DNA from: JAUYIV01 sp035464675
GTDB taxonomy: Bacteria > Actinomycetota > Acidimicrobiia > Spongiisociales > UBA11373
Assembly (NCBI GenBank): GCA_035464675.1
Contig: DATHSA010000016.1
Location: forward strand, 1-21,600
DNA: 21,600 nucleotides
Reading direction: 5' to 3'
Part shown: in pieces, positions 14,365 through 21,571 of the stretch
Layout of the letters: the number at the start of each line of letters is the position of its first letter
Numbering within the stretch: position 1 is the first letter of the stretch
The notes under the pieces: model-generated
What the model saw: the letters and a program-made list of their open reading frames with translations, nothing else
What the model was told of the DNA's origin: nothing
Database searches by the model: none
Program-made: the position numbers and the translations under genes

Positions 14365-15249
14365 CTATTCGAGCTCCTCGAGAGATCTCGGAAAGTCCTC
14401 TTTCAGGAGGCGGGACAGTGCCCGGTCGGCGAGGATCTTGCCGTCGGTCTGGCAACCGGCGCAGTAGTTGGTCTCGTTGGAGGCGTAGACGATGCGCTGG
14501 ACCGGGTTCCCGCACACCGGGCAGGGCTGCCCGAACTTGCCATGGACGGCCATCTCGTCGCGAAAGGCGGTGACCTTCTCCGGAAACCCGTCGCCGGCTT
14601 CGTCACGGAGGCGATCCACCCACTCGGCGAGCACCTCGCTGGTGGCGGCGTGGAGCCGGGCGATCTCGTCGTCGGTCAGGCGATCGGTGCGGGCGATGGG
14701 CGACACCTTCGCCCGGTGCATGATCTCGTCGGCGTAGGCGCCGCCGATCCCCGAGAAGAGCCCGGCGTCGGTGAGGGAGCGCTTGAGGGTGTGGCGCTCA
14801 CGGCGCAGCCCCTCCGAGAATTGCTCGAGGGTCGCCTCGAACGGCTCGACCCCGCCCCGGTCGTGCTCGGCGAGGGCCTTCTCTCCGCGGACGACGTGGA
14901 TCGAGGCGCGTTTCTTGGTGCCCTCCTCGGTGAGCAGGAAGGTGGCGGCCTCGAAGTCGAAGGCGGCGAGCCCACGCTTCTTGGGGATGGCGGCGCCCGG
15001 GTCACGCATTCGGAGCCGCCCGGCGATCATGAGATGAACCACTACGAAGAGGTCGCCCTCCAACTCGAAGACCAGGCGCTTGCCGATCCGGCGGAACCCG
15101 GTGACCTTCCTGCCCTCCACCGCGGAGATGGGCGGGTCGAAGGTGCGCAACACCCACGGACTGGCCAGCCGGACCTTCTGGAGCCGTTCCCCCCCGACGA
15201 GCGCCTCGAGGCGCTCCAGGTAGACGACGACGTCGGGCAGTTCGGGCAT
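14365..15249 (-). CDS. Formamidopyrimidine-DNA glycosylase/endonuclease VIII family protein
   Basis: The family removes oxidised bases and nicks the abasic site through its N-terminal proline. The ATG at 15249 gives MPELPDVVVYLERLEALVGG, with Pro2 and Glu3 in place; upstream codons in the frame do not look coding. RRIGKRLVFEL holds the beta-hairpin lysine, HLMIAGRLRMRD and FDFEAATFLLTEEGTKKRA form the rest of the N-domain. LKRSLTDAGLFSGIGGAYADEIMHRAKVSP is the helix-two-turn-helix. A zinc finger is formed by CPVCGNP and YCAGCQ, but the segment between them (YASNETN) lacks the Arg typical of E. coli Fpg and Nei. This is therefore a distinct branch of the family and the favoured lesion is uncertain. 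The protein has 294 residues and ends DFPRSLEELE. Confidence 0.9.
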   Translation of the reverse strand: MPELPDVVVYLERLEALVGGERLQKVRLASPWVLRTFDPPISAVEGRKVTGFRRIGKRLVFELEGDLFVVVHLMIAGRLRMRDPGAAIPKKRGLAAFDFEAATFLLTEEGTKKRASIHVVRGEKALAEHDRGGVEPFEATLEQFSEGLRRERHTLKRSLTDAGLFSGIGGAYADEIMHRAKVSPIARTDRLTDDEIARLHAATSEVLAEWVDRLRDEAGDGFPEKVTAFRDEMAVHGKFGQPCPVCGNPVQRIVYASNETNYCAGCQTDGKILADRALSRLLKEDFPRSLEELE

Positions 15250-15264
15250 GGGGGAAGTCAAGCA

Positions 15265-15299
15265 GTCGCCGGTCGACGGTCGCCCGCCTCCGGTCGCAG
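15265..15299. repeat. Degenerate 7-bp tandem repeat between fpg and cofE
   Basis: Five heptamers, GTCGCCG, GTCGACG, GTCGCCC, GCCTCCG and GTCGCAG, run without gaps just upstream of the glycosylase start. They belong to the same GTCGCCC family and lie where the fpg promoter is expected. Confidence 0.7.
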
Positions 15300-15321
15300 G
15301 GAATGAGTCTCCTCCCCGTCT

Positions 15322-15347
15322 CGGAGGCTGAGCGGGGCATGCCTCCG
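15322..15347 (-). terminator. Hairpin just after the cofE stop
   Basis: CGGAGGC (15322-15328) and GCCTCCG (15341-15347) form a 7-bp stem with a 12-base loop, starting 2 bp beyond the cofE stop in the direction of transcription. It could end the cofD-cofE transcript before fpg. There is no T-run, so confidence is modest. Confidence 0.4.
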
Positions 15348-15349
15348 CC

Positions 15350-16054
15350 CTACAGGAACATGTCCTCCTCGGACCCCCGTACCAGGTCACTCGCCCGACC
15401 CTCACCGGAAGCGAACTCGAGCCCGCGGAGCAGTGCCGCCGGGATCGCCGTGGCCTTGCCCATGACCAGGTCGGCGGCGGCGGCGATCTCGTCGACGATC
15501 GCCACCTCGGTCACGTGGAGCTCACGGCCGTTGGCGTCGGTGGTGCCGCGGAGGTCGAGGATGGCGTCCATTCCCGAGACGCCGATGGCGACATCCACGA
15601 GGCCCTTGCGCCACGGGCGCCCGAAGGTGTCGCTCACGACGACAGCGAGTTCGACTCCGGTGGCGGCGGCAATGGCTTTGCGGATCCCGTGGGCGGACCG
15701 ATCGGGCTCGTGGGGGAGGAGCACCGCCGTCCCGGGGGCGGCATTCGATCGGTCGACACCGGCGTTGGCGCAGACGAACCCGTGCTTGGTGCGGGCGATG
15801 ATCAGGTCGCCGCGGCGGCGTACGATCTCGACGGCCTCCCGCATCGCCAGCGACCGGTATGCGGGCTCCTCCTCGCCCTCGAGTTCGACCACGGCCCCTT
15901 CCGCCTTGGACACGACCTTGTGGGTCACGACGAGGACGTCGCCCGGCTCGGGCTCGAGACCTGCTCGCCGGATCGCTTCGAGGAGCAGGGCAGGGAGGTC
16001 GTCGCCCTTCTCGACCTCCGGGATGCCCGGCAGCGGAGTGATGGTGAGGGTCAC
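15350..16054 (-). CDS. cofE: Coenzyme F420-0:L-glutamate ligase
   Basis: CofE adds gamma-linked glutamates to F420-0 with GTP, completing the redox cofactor F420. The 234 residues contain the family motifs GDVLVVTHKVVSKAEGAVVEL, TKHGFVCANAGVDRSNAAPG, VVVSDTFGRPWRKGLVDVAIG and EIAAAADLVMGKATAIPAALLRG. Mycobacterial FbiB has a second, nitroreductase-like domain of about 200 residues that reduces dehydro-F420-0. It is absent here, so that step must be encoded elsewhere. The GTG start at 16054 overlaps the cofD TGA (GTGA), so the pair is translated in a coupled way. Confidence 0.94.
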   Translation of the reverse strand: MTLTITPLPGIPEVEKGDDLPALLLEAIRRAGLEPEPGDVLVVTHKVVSKAEGAVVELEGEEEPAYRSLAMREAVEIVRRRGDLIIARTKHGFVCANAGVDRSNAAPGTAVLLPHEPDRSAHGIRKAIAAATGVELAVVVSDTFGRPWRKGLVDVAIGVSGMDAILDLRGTTDANGRELHVTEVAIVDEIAAAADLVMGKATAIPAALLRGLEFASGEGRASDLVRGSEEDMFL

Positions 16055-16965
16055 AGCGCCATGACCTCGCGGGCCAGCCGCTCCGCCGCGTCAGGATCGG
16101 CGATCCGGGTGTCGAGCGCATGCACTCGCACCGCACCGGAGTCCATCTCCTCGCCGGCGTCACCGGTGTCGACGATCAGGTCGCTGAGCAGCGCCCGGTA
16201 GGCGGCGAGGACCCCGGCGTTGCCCCCCGGGAGGCGCAGGGATGCCATGACCTCGGCTGCGGGGCCTTTGAGGGCCTTGCCGCCGAACAAAGGGCTGATC
16301 GCGACCACCCGGGGATGGGCAAGCACCGCATCATGGATCTCGCGGATGGACAGGATCGGCCAGATCGACAGCGGCGGGTTGGAGGGTCCGATCACCACCA
16401 GGTCGGCGTCGGCGATCGCCGCGACGACGCCCGGCGCCGGCTGGGCCATGTCGGACCCTTCGAATTCGATCTCGTCCACCCGAACCTGATGCCGCCGGAT
16501 GACGAAGTACTCCTGGAACGGGATCCATTCGCCTCCCGACGACCGCACCCTGGTTCGGAGGCGGTCGTCGGTGGTCGGGAGGACCCGATGATCGACTCCC
16601 AGTGACGCGGCGATGCGGGCGGTGACGGCCGACAGGCTCTCTCCTGCGGCGAGCGCCTCGGTTCGGGCCAGGCAGGTGGCCATGTCGAGGTCGCCGATCC
16701 GGAACGTGGTGTCGATGCCGAGGCTGGACATGGCGTCCATGACGGCGAAGGTATCCCCGGCGCGTCCCCATCCCTGAGGTCCTTCGACGCCCGCGAGGGT
16801 GTAGACGACGGTGTCGATGTCGGCCGACACGTGCACGCCGTGGATGCGATCGTCGTCGCCGACATTGACGACGACGGTCAATTCTTGGGGATCGGTCACC
16901 CGGGCGAATCCGCGCGCCGCCCGGGCGCCGCCGACACCGCCGGACAGGAGGGTCACCCGGCTCAA
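16051..16965 (-). CDS. cofD: 2-phospho-L-lactate (phosphoenolpyruvate) transferase
   Basis: CofD (FbiA in actinobacteria) joins the 2-phospholactate or phosphoenolpyruvate moiety to the deazaflavin Fo, the first committed F420 step. The protein (304 residues) starts SRVTLLSGGVGGARAARGF, then NVGDDDRIHGVHVSADIDTVVYTLAG, RIGDLDMATCLART, and GPSNPPLSIWPILSI; all match the family and no key motif is missing. The TTG at 16965 is preferred because GGAGGG lies 6 nt before it and the resulting MSRVTLLSGG matches the MKVTVLVGG start of relatives; GTG 16956 is the alternative. The gene is divergent from the large glycosyltransferase-like gene. The partner enzymes making Fo and the activated lactate (FbiC, FbiD/CofC) are not in the window. 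Confidence 0.94.
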   Translation of the reverse strand: MSRVTLLSGGVGGARAARGFARVTDPQELTVVVNVGDDDRIHGVHVSADIDTVVYTLAGVEGPQGWGRAGDTFAVMDAMSSLGIDTTFRIGDLDMATCLARTEALAAGESLSAVTARIAASLGVDHRVLPTTDDRLRTRVRSSGGEWIPFQEYFVIRRHQVRVDEIEFEGSDMAQPAPGVVAAIADADLVVIGPSNPPLSIWPILSIREIHDAVLAHPRVVAISPLFGGKALKGPAAEVMASLRLPGGNAGVLAAYRALLSDLIVDTGDAGEEMDSGAVRVHALDTRIADPDAAERLAREVMAL

Positions 16966-16995
16966 ATCGGGCCCTCCATAGAATGCGTCCCGCCC
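16966..16995. promoter_or_regulatory. Divergent promoters, cofD / glycosyltransferase-like gene
   Basis: The plus-strand TAGAAT (16979-16984) is a good -10 box 11 nt before the ATG at 16996, giving a leader of only a few bases. On the minus strand CATTCT (16985-16980) overlaps it and points to cofD, though most of the cofD ribosome site would then fall before the transcript start, so the minus-strand box is weaker. The layout repeats that of birA/pccB. Confidence 0.45.
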
Positions 16996-19782
16996 ATGGT
17001 CACCGATCCTTCCACATCTGCCGACGCGGCACCCGTGCCCGTCGTCGTCGCGGTGGTGACCGCCGACGACGCGACGCTGTTGAAGGGCTGTCTCGAGGCG
17101 ATCGGTCGGCAAGTGTACGGACCGGCCCGTGTGTTCGTCGTCGGTGGCGACGAGGAGGTGCGTCGGGTGGCGGCCGACTCCGACGCATCGTGGCGGCCGA
17201 GCATCCGGGGCATCTACGACACGATGGGTCCCGATGTGGCGTTCATCTGGGCGCTTCGCCAGCGGGCCCGTCCCGAGCCGGGAGCACTCCAGGCCCTGAT
17301 CGAGGACGGGTCGCGAGTCGATGCATCAGTGGCCGGGTCAAAGATCGTCGATGCCGAGAACCCGGAGGTGCTGGTCTCGGTGGGTTACGCCACCGACGTG
17401 TTCGACGCGCCCTACAGCGGTCTCCAGAAGAACGAGCTGGATCAGGAGCAGTACGACGTCATCCGCGACGTGGCCTCGGTGGGCGGCACATCGGTTCTCA
17501 TCCGCCGCGACCTCTTCCGCGGGCTGGGGGGCCTCGACCCGCTGATGACCCAGACCTCGGCGGCGGTCGACTTCTGCCAGCGTGCCCGGCTCCGGGGTGG
17601 CCGGGTCGTCGTGGTCCCTTCCTCGGTGGTTCGGTACCAGGGTCCCGACCCGGCGCCGCGGTGGCGGGAACGTGCCGGGGAGACCCGGGCGATGATCAAG
17701 GCATACGGACCGCTCACTCTGCTGTGGGCGCTCCCGGTGGCGATATTCGTCGGACTCGCGGAGAGCATTCTCGGCGTACTGGTGGGGCGCTTCCCGCTGC
17801 CCGGAGTGATCGCAGCCGGACTGTGGAATCTGTTCCATCTTCCCTCGGCCCTCAAGGCGCGCTGGCAGGCGCGGCGAGGACGGGAGGTCGGCGACGAAGA
17901 GCTCTTCCGGTATCAGGTGAATGGATCGGCGCGGCTGCGCGAGCTCTACGACGAGGTGGGGGAACGGCTCCGCAACCGGTTCCCCGAGGGAGTGCTCTCC
18001 GGCTTCAGCGACGCAGTCGAGGCCGGGCAGCAGCGAATTCGCAAGCCGTCGTTCTTCGTCGGGTTCCTCGCCGTGGTCTTCGCCCTGATTGCCACGCGGG
18101 GGATCTGGGGCGACCACCTTCCGATCGTCGGCTACGCGCTGCCGCCCCCCGACTCGGCGTCGGCGACGCTCGGAGCCTATGCCGGGGGCTGGAATCCCGC
18201 CGGGCTCGGTTCACCCGAAGTGCTCCATCCCTCCGTGGCTGCGGTCGCCGTCGTCCAGCTTCTGATGGCGGACAACGGCGGTGCCGCCGTCGCTCTGATC
18301 GTCGTCGCATCCTTCCTACTGGGGATCTTCGGCACCTCCCGAATGCTGCGGACCTGGGGTTTGGGGTCCGTGGCCGGCTACTTCGCCGGGATCGTCCTGA
18401 TGGGCGGTGCCGCCCTCGCCGGAGCGACCGCGGACACCCACTGGACCGCGATTCCGGCCATTGCGGCCCTGCCGTGGGTGATGGTCGGGTCCCTTCGACC
18501 CTGGAGCGGCTCGCTGTGGAATCGCGCCGGGCGGGTCGCCGATGTCGTGCTGCCGATCGGAGTGGTGGCGGTGTTCGTGCCCACAGCCCTTCTGGTTCCG
18601 CTGATCGCATCCGGCCTGTGGGGCCTTCTCGGCGTCGGGGAGCGCTGGGGTGCCTTCCGCCGGATTGCGATCGCCACCGCAGCCTCGCTGCCGCTGCTCC
18701 TGCCGTGGATCCTCTATGTGGACGTCGCCGGGCTCCTGACCGAAGGGTCGAGTGCCTTCTGGGAGCCGGCCTTGGCCGTGGTTGCCCTGGCGGGGCTCGC
18801 TGCGCTGGGTTCGTTGGTGTCGCGAGACAGAGTGCTCGTGTCTCTCGCCGGCTGGGGAGGAGCCGTCGCGCTCCTCGGAGGCATCGTCGCCCGTTCAGGC
18901 GACCTGGGATCGGGCGCAGCGGTGGAACTCGCCGGCCAGGTCGCTGCTGCGATCGGGGTCGCGGTACTCACCGGGGCTGCGCTCGAGGCGGCGTCGCGCC
19001 GCAAAGGTTTGCGAGACATGGAGGTGGCTGGGGTCGCCCTTGGGACCACCGCCGCGGTAGCGCTGATCGCCGCCACGATGCTCGTCGCCGGGCCGGGCAG
19101 GGCGGGCCTGCCCGCCGACCGTTTGAGCGACTCGTTCCAATTCGCGGCCTCCCAGGGGCAGGCGTCTACAAGGGTGCTCCTGTTCGGCTCCGAGGTTCCC
19201 GGTTCGGCGCGCTCGCTCGAGGGACTGTCGTATAGGGTGTTCGTGCCTCCCTATCCGGCTTCGTGGGAGGCACGGCTCAACGATCCCCGACTCGGTGACG
19301 AGGCGCTCCAGACCCTGCTCGAGGGCTTGCTCGATGGGAAGGAGCGGAGGGTCGGCGAATCGCTCGCCGAGTTCGGAATCGGCTGGGTGGCGTTCACCGA
19401 GCCGAGTCCCCTCGAGCAGCTCTTCGAGGCGCAACTCGATCTGGTGCCATTGCGGTCGCTCGATTTCCCCGTGTTCCGCAACGAGGTGGCGACCGGCCTC
19501 GCCGTGACCCCCGACGGATCGGCATGGGTCGAGGCAGGAACCGGGTACCGGTCCGACGACGGATCCGCGCCGGTCGTTGCCATTGCCTCGAATGCCGACC
19601 ACCGTTGGGGACCCGGGATGTGGCAACAGGTCGACTGGTGGAGCCAGGTGACGCCCACCAGCGATGCTGTTCGATTTGCGCCGTATCTGCCGCGTCGGGT
19701 GATGGCCATCACCGCCGGGCTATGGCTGTTGGTGCTTGCCGCTGGGTGGGCCGCCGGGCGGATCGAGGAGGAACGGCCGTGA
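16996..19782 (+). CDS. Large membrane glycosyltransferase family 2-like protein
   Basis: The 928-residue protein has an N-terminal GT2-like domain (about 14-240) that begins VPVVVAVVTADDATLLKGCLEAI and includes SVGGTSVLIRRDLFRGLGGLDP and GGRVVVVPSSVVRYQG. About a dozen membrane segments follow (from WALPVAIFVGLAESILGVLVG), then an extracytoplasmic stretch (about 705-890) and a last membrane helix ending WAAGRIEEERP. Related actinobacterial proteins have an acidic HDD-type metal site after a WxL sequence; here residues 85-95 read WALRQRARPEP, with no acidic pair, so transfer activity is doubtful. The ATG at 16996 is chosen because the upstream frame is antisense to cofD. Its stop overlaps the start of the DUF5719-like gene (GTGA). 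The role is probably in envelope glycan assembly; the substrate is unknown. Confidence 0.82.
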   Translation: MVTDPSTSADAAPVPVVVAVVTADDATLLKGCLEAIGRQVYGPARVFVVGGDEEVRRVAADSDASWRPSIRGIYDTMGPDVAFIWALRQRARPEPGALQALIEDGSRVDASVAGSKIVDAENPEVLVSVGYATDVFDAPYSGLQKNELDQEQYDVIRDVASVGGTSVLIRRDLFRGLGGLDPLMTQTSAAVDFCQRARLRGGRVVVVPSSVVRYQGPDPAPRWRERAGETRAMIKAYGPLTLLWALPVAIFVGLAESILGVLVGRFPLPGVIAAGLWNLFHLPSALKARWQARRGREVGDEELFRYQVNGSARLRELYDEVGERLRNRFPEGVLSGFSDAVEAGQQRIRKPSFFVGFLAVVFALIATRGIWGDHLPIVGYALPPPDSASATLGAYAGGWNPAGLGSPEVLHPSVAAVAVVQLLMADNGGAAVALIVVASFLLGIFGTSRMLRTWGLGSVAGYFAGIVLMGGAALAGATADTHWTAIPAIAALPWVMVGSLRPWSGSLWNRAGRVADVVLPIGVVAVFVPTALLVPLIASGLWGLLGVGERWGAFRRIAIATAASLPLLLPWILYVDVAGLLTEGSSAFWEPALAVVALAGLAALGSLVSRDRVLVSLAGWGGAVALLGGIVARSGDLGSGAAVELAGQVAAAIGVAVLTGAALEAASRRKGLRDMEVAGVALGTTAAVALIAATMLVAGPGRAGLPADRLSDSFQFAASQGQASTRVLLFGSEVPGSARSLEGLSYRVFVPPYPASWEARLNDPRLGDEALQTLLEGLLDGKERRVGESLAEFGIGWVAFTEPSPLEQLFEAQLDLVPLRSLDFPVFRNEVATGLAVTPDGSAWVEAGTGYRSDDGSAPVVAIASNADHRWGPGMWQQVDWWSQVTPTSDAVRFAPYLPRRVMAITAGLWLLVLAAGWAAGRIEEERP

Positions 19783-21107
19783 GTCGCTGGCCGACCCTTG
19801 CCCTGCTGGCCGCGTTGCTCGCCGGTGCCTATCTCATGCCGGCACCCGACCCGGAACCGCAGCCGCTGGCCGGCGTGATCATCGATCGGCCCGGACTCGA
19901 ATCGCCGGCCGATGCCTCCATCTGGTATTGCCCCTGGGCTCAGGCGAGTGCCGAACGGGACTCGTTGTTCGCCGTGGCGTCGATGGCGCCTGCGACGGCC
20001 GAGTTCACCTTCCCAGTGGCGATACCCGGTGAGGATCCCGATACCGCTGAACTCGAGACGACAGGCCCCGGGGCCGCGACGTTGTCGCTGTCCGGCATCG
20101 CCCAGCGGGGAGACTCGCCGGCGTACATCGAGTTCGACGATGGGCCGTCGGCGGCGACCGTGACCGTCGTCGGAGACGTGCTCACCGCCGATTCGTGCGT
20201 CGCTTCCGGCCCCGACGAGTGGTTCTTCGTGGGTGGCTCGACCCGCACCGGTGAGACCCTTCGGCTGCGTCTGTTCAACCCGTTCCCCGAGGTCGCCAAG
20301 GTGACGATCGCGGGGTTCTCGGAGATCGGCGTCGAGGCTCTCGGCCAGCTCCGGTCGGTGTCGGTGAACCCGCGGTCCTGGCGTGACGTGGACTTCGAAG
20401 AGCTCCTCCGCCAGCGCGAATCTCTGGTGATCTCGGTGCGCTCTGACGATGGGCTGGTGGTGCCGGCGATGGCCTTCGGCAACGAGTCCGACCGGGCGTG
20501 GTGGAGCGGGACGGGGCTGGCCAGCGAATGGGAGTTCCCCGTGGCCCGGCACCTCGGGGTCGAGGATGCGACCCTCGTGATCGCCAATCCGGGGCTGTCC
20601 CAGGTGGACGTCGTCGTCGACGTGTTCACCCGGACGGGGGCGCAGCCCGGGGCATTCACCGTCAGCGTCGGCCCCGAGGCCCCGGCACGGATCGATCTCT
20701 CGACGATCGCGGAGGCTGTGATAGGCGCCCGGGTCACGTCGACATCTCCGGTGGCGGCGGCGGTGGTGGCGACCGGTGAGACCGGAACGGCGGTGACGTC
20801 GGGCGTGCCGGTCGAACGCACCTGGCTGCTTCCCGGGCTCGGCACCACTGGAGCCGACGAGGCGTATCTGTGGCTTCTCAACTCGGGTGACGAGGCCGTG
20901 ACCGTGACCATCGGCGTGCTGACCGGCGTCGAGACGATCAACACGAAAGAGGTCCTCGAGCCCGGCACGATTCGCAGAATCCAGGTCGACGACCCCGACG
21001 CCCTCGGGTATGTCGTGTTTGCCGCCGACCCCTTCAGTGCGGCCTGGAGCCTGACCGGCTCCGCGGGCACCGCGTTCTCGGCGGGGATTCCCGTGCCGGA
21101 GGAGTAG
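19779..21107 (+). CDS. Secreted DUF5719-like protein
   Basis: The 442 residues begin with a signal peptide or membrane anchor (MSRWPTLALLAALLAGAYL). A beta-rich region follows, with several similar segments of the form TLVIANPGLSQVDVVVDVFT, RLRLFNPFPEVAKVTIAGFS and YLWLLNSGDEAVTVTIGVLT. Each resembles an Ig-like or DUF5719 repeat, with an N-P or N-S-G turn between strands. WYCPWAQAS near residue 49 and the Cys near residue 141 (ADSCVASG) could form a disulfide. No catalytic motif is seen. In other actinobacteria DUF5719 proteins lie next to the same large glycosyltransferase and near cofD (from memory). The two genes overlap by four bases, so an envelope complex with the preceding protein is a fair guess. 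Confidence 0.75.
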   Translation: MSRWPTLALLAALLAGAYLMPAPDPEPQPLAGVIIDRPGLESPADASIWYCPWAQASAERDSLFAVASMAPATAEFTFPVAIPGEDPDTAELETTGPGAATLSLSGIAQRGDSPAYIEFDDGPSAATVTVVGDVLTADSCVASGPDEWFFVGGSTRTGETLRLRLFNPFPEVAKVTIAGFSEIGVEALGQLRSVSVNPRSWRDVDFEELLRQRESLVISVRSDDGLVVPAMAFGNESDRAWWSGTGLASEWEFPVARHLGVEDATLVIANPGLSQVDVVVDVFTRTGAQPGAFTVSVGPEAPARIDLSTIAEAVIGARVTSTSPVAAAVVATGETGTAVTSGVPVERTWLLPGLGTTGADEAYLWLLNSGDEAVTVTIGVLTGVETINTKEVLEPGTIRRIQVDDPDALGYVVFAADPFSAAWSLTGSAGTAFSAGIPVPEE

Positions 21108-21484
21108 TGGAGACTTCGGGCGGTGTGGTGCTCGCAGCGATCGCCGTGGCGAGTGCGATCGCGTTCGCCTACGGCGCCACCTACATGATCCGCCGCCGCG
21201 CCCGGCGGGCGACGCTGGACCTGTCCGCGATCGGGGGAAGGGTGGTGTTCTTCTCGGACACGGCCTGTCGCAAGTGCCCGGCCGCAAGGGACGCCCTGGT
21301 GTCGGCGGGGGCCGAATTCGAGGAGATCCGATACGGCGACGACCCGGCGAGGTTCCGGGCCACCGGCGTGCCCGCCGTGCCGCTCGTGGTGGTGCGCGAC
21401 GAGGCCGGAGTCGAGGTGGGCCGGATCGCGGGGGAGGTGCGCGCCCGGGAGTTGAGGGCGCTCCTCAGGCGAGCCGGGTTGTAG
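21107..21484 (+). CDS. Membrane-anchored thioredoxin-fold protein with CxxC motif
   Basis: The 125 residues have one N-terminal membrane helix (about 6-27), then RRRARR. By the positive-inside rule this places the rest in the cytoplasm. The soluble part is a small thioredoxin or glutaredoxin-like fold: RVVFFSDTACRKCPAARDAL with the redox pair Cys54 and Cys57, and the cis-proline loop TGVPAVPLVVV. The GTG at 21107 shares a base with the preceding TAG stop, so the gene is the third of a tightly overlapping run with the glycosyltransferase-like and DUF5719-like genes. Its electron donor and target are not known. The last stop is followed within 5 bp by a long heptamer array. Confidence 0.82.
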   Translation: METSGGVVLAAIAVASAIAFAYGATYMIRRRARRATLDLSAIGGRVVFFSDTACRKCPAARDALVSAGAEFEEIRYGDDPARFRATGVPAVPLVVVRDEAGVEVGRIAGEVRARELRALLRRAGL

Positions 21485-21488
21485 AGCT

Positions 21489-21546
21489 GTCGCCCGTCGC
21501 CCGTCGCCCGTCGCCCGTCGCCCGTCGCCCGTCGCCCGTCGCCCGT
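21489..21546. repeat. Perfect 7-bp tandem repeat (GTCGCCC) x 8
   Basis: Eight identical copies of GTCGCCC plus GT run without a mismatch directly after the thioredoxin-like gene. It is the longest and most regular member of the heptamer family in this window and therefore probably the youngest. There are no spacers, so it is not a CRISPR. Confidence 0.95.
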
Positions 21547-21571
21547 AAGAGACGCGTCCAACGTGTCTCTT
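21547..21571. terminator. Hairpin between two heptamer arrays
   Basis: AAGAGACGCGT (21547-21557) pairs with ACGTGTCTCTT (21561-21571) around the loop CCA. The stem is 11 bp with one G-T mismatch that would be a G-U pair in RNA. It directly abuts the GTCGCCC array on one side and the GCGAATT array on the other. It may terminate the three-gene run upstream, or be part of the repeat structure. Confidence 0.55.

Noticed and set aside
19251..21287. Minus-strand open frame of 678 codons
   Set aside because: It is antisense to the GT-like and DUF5719-like genes and has an arginine-rich shadow composition.
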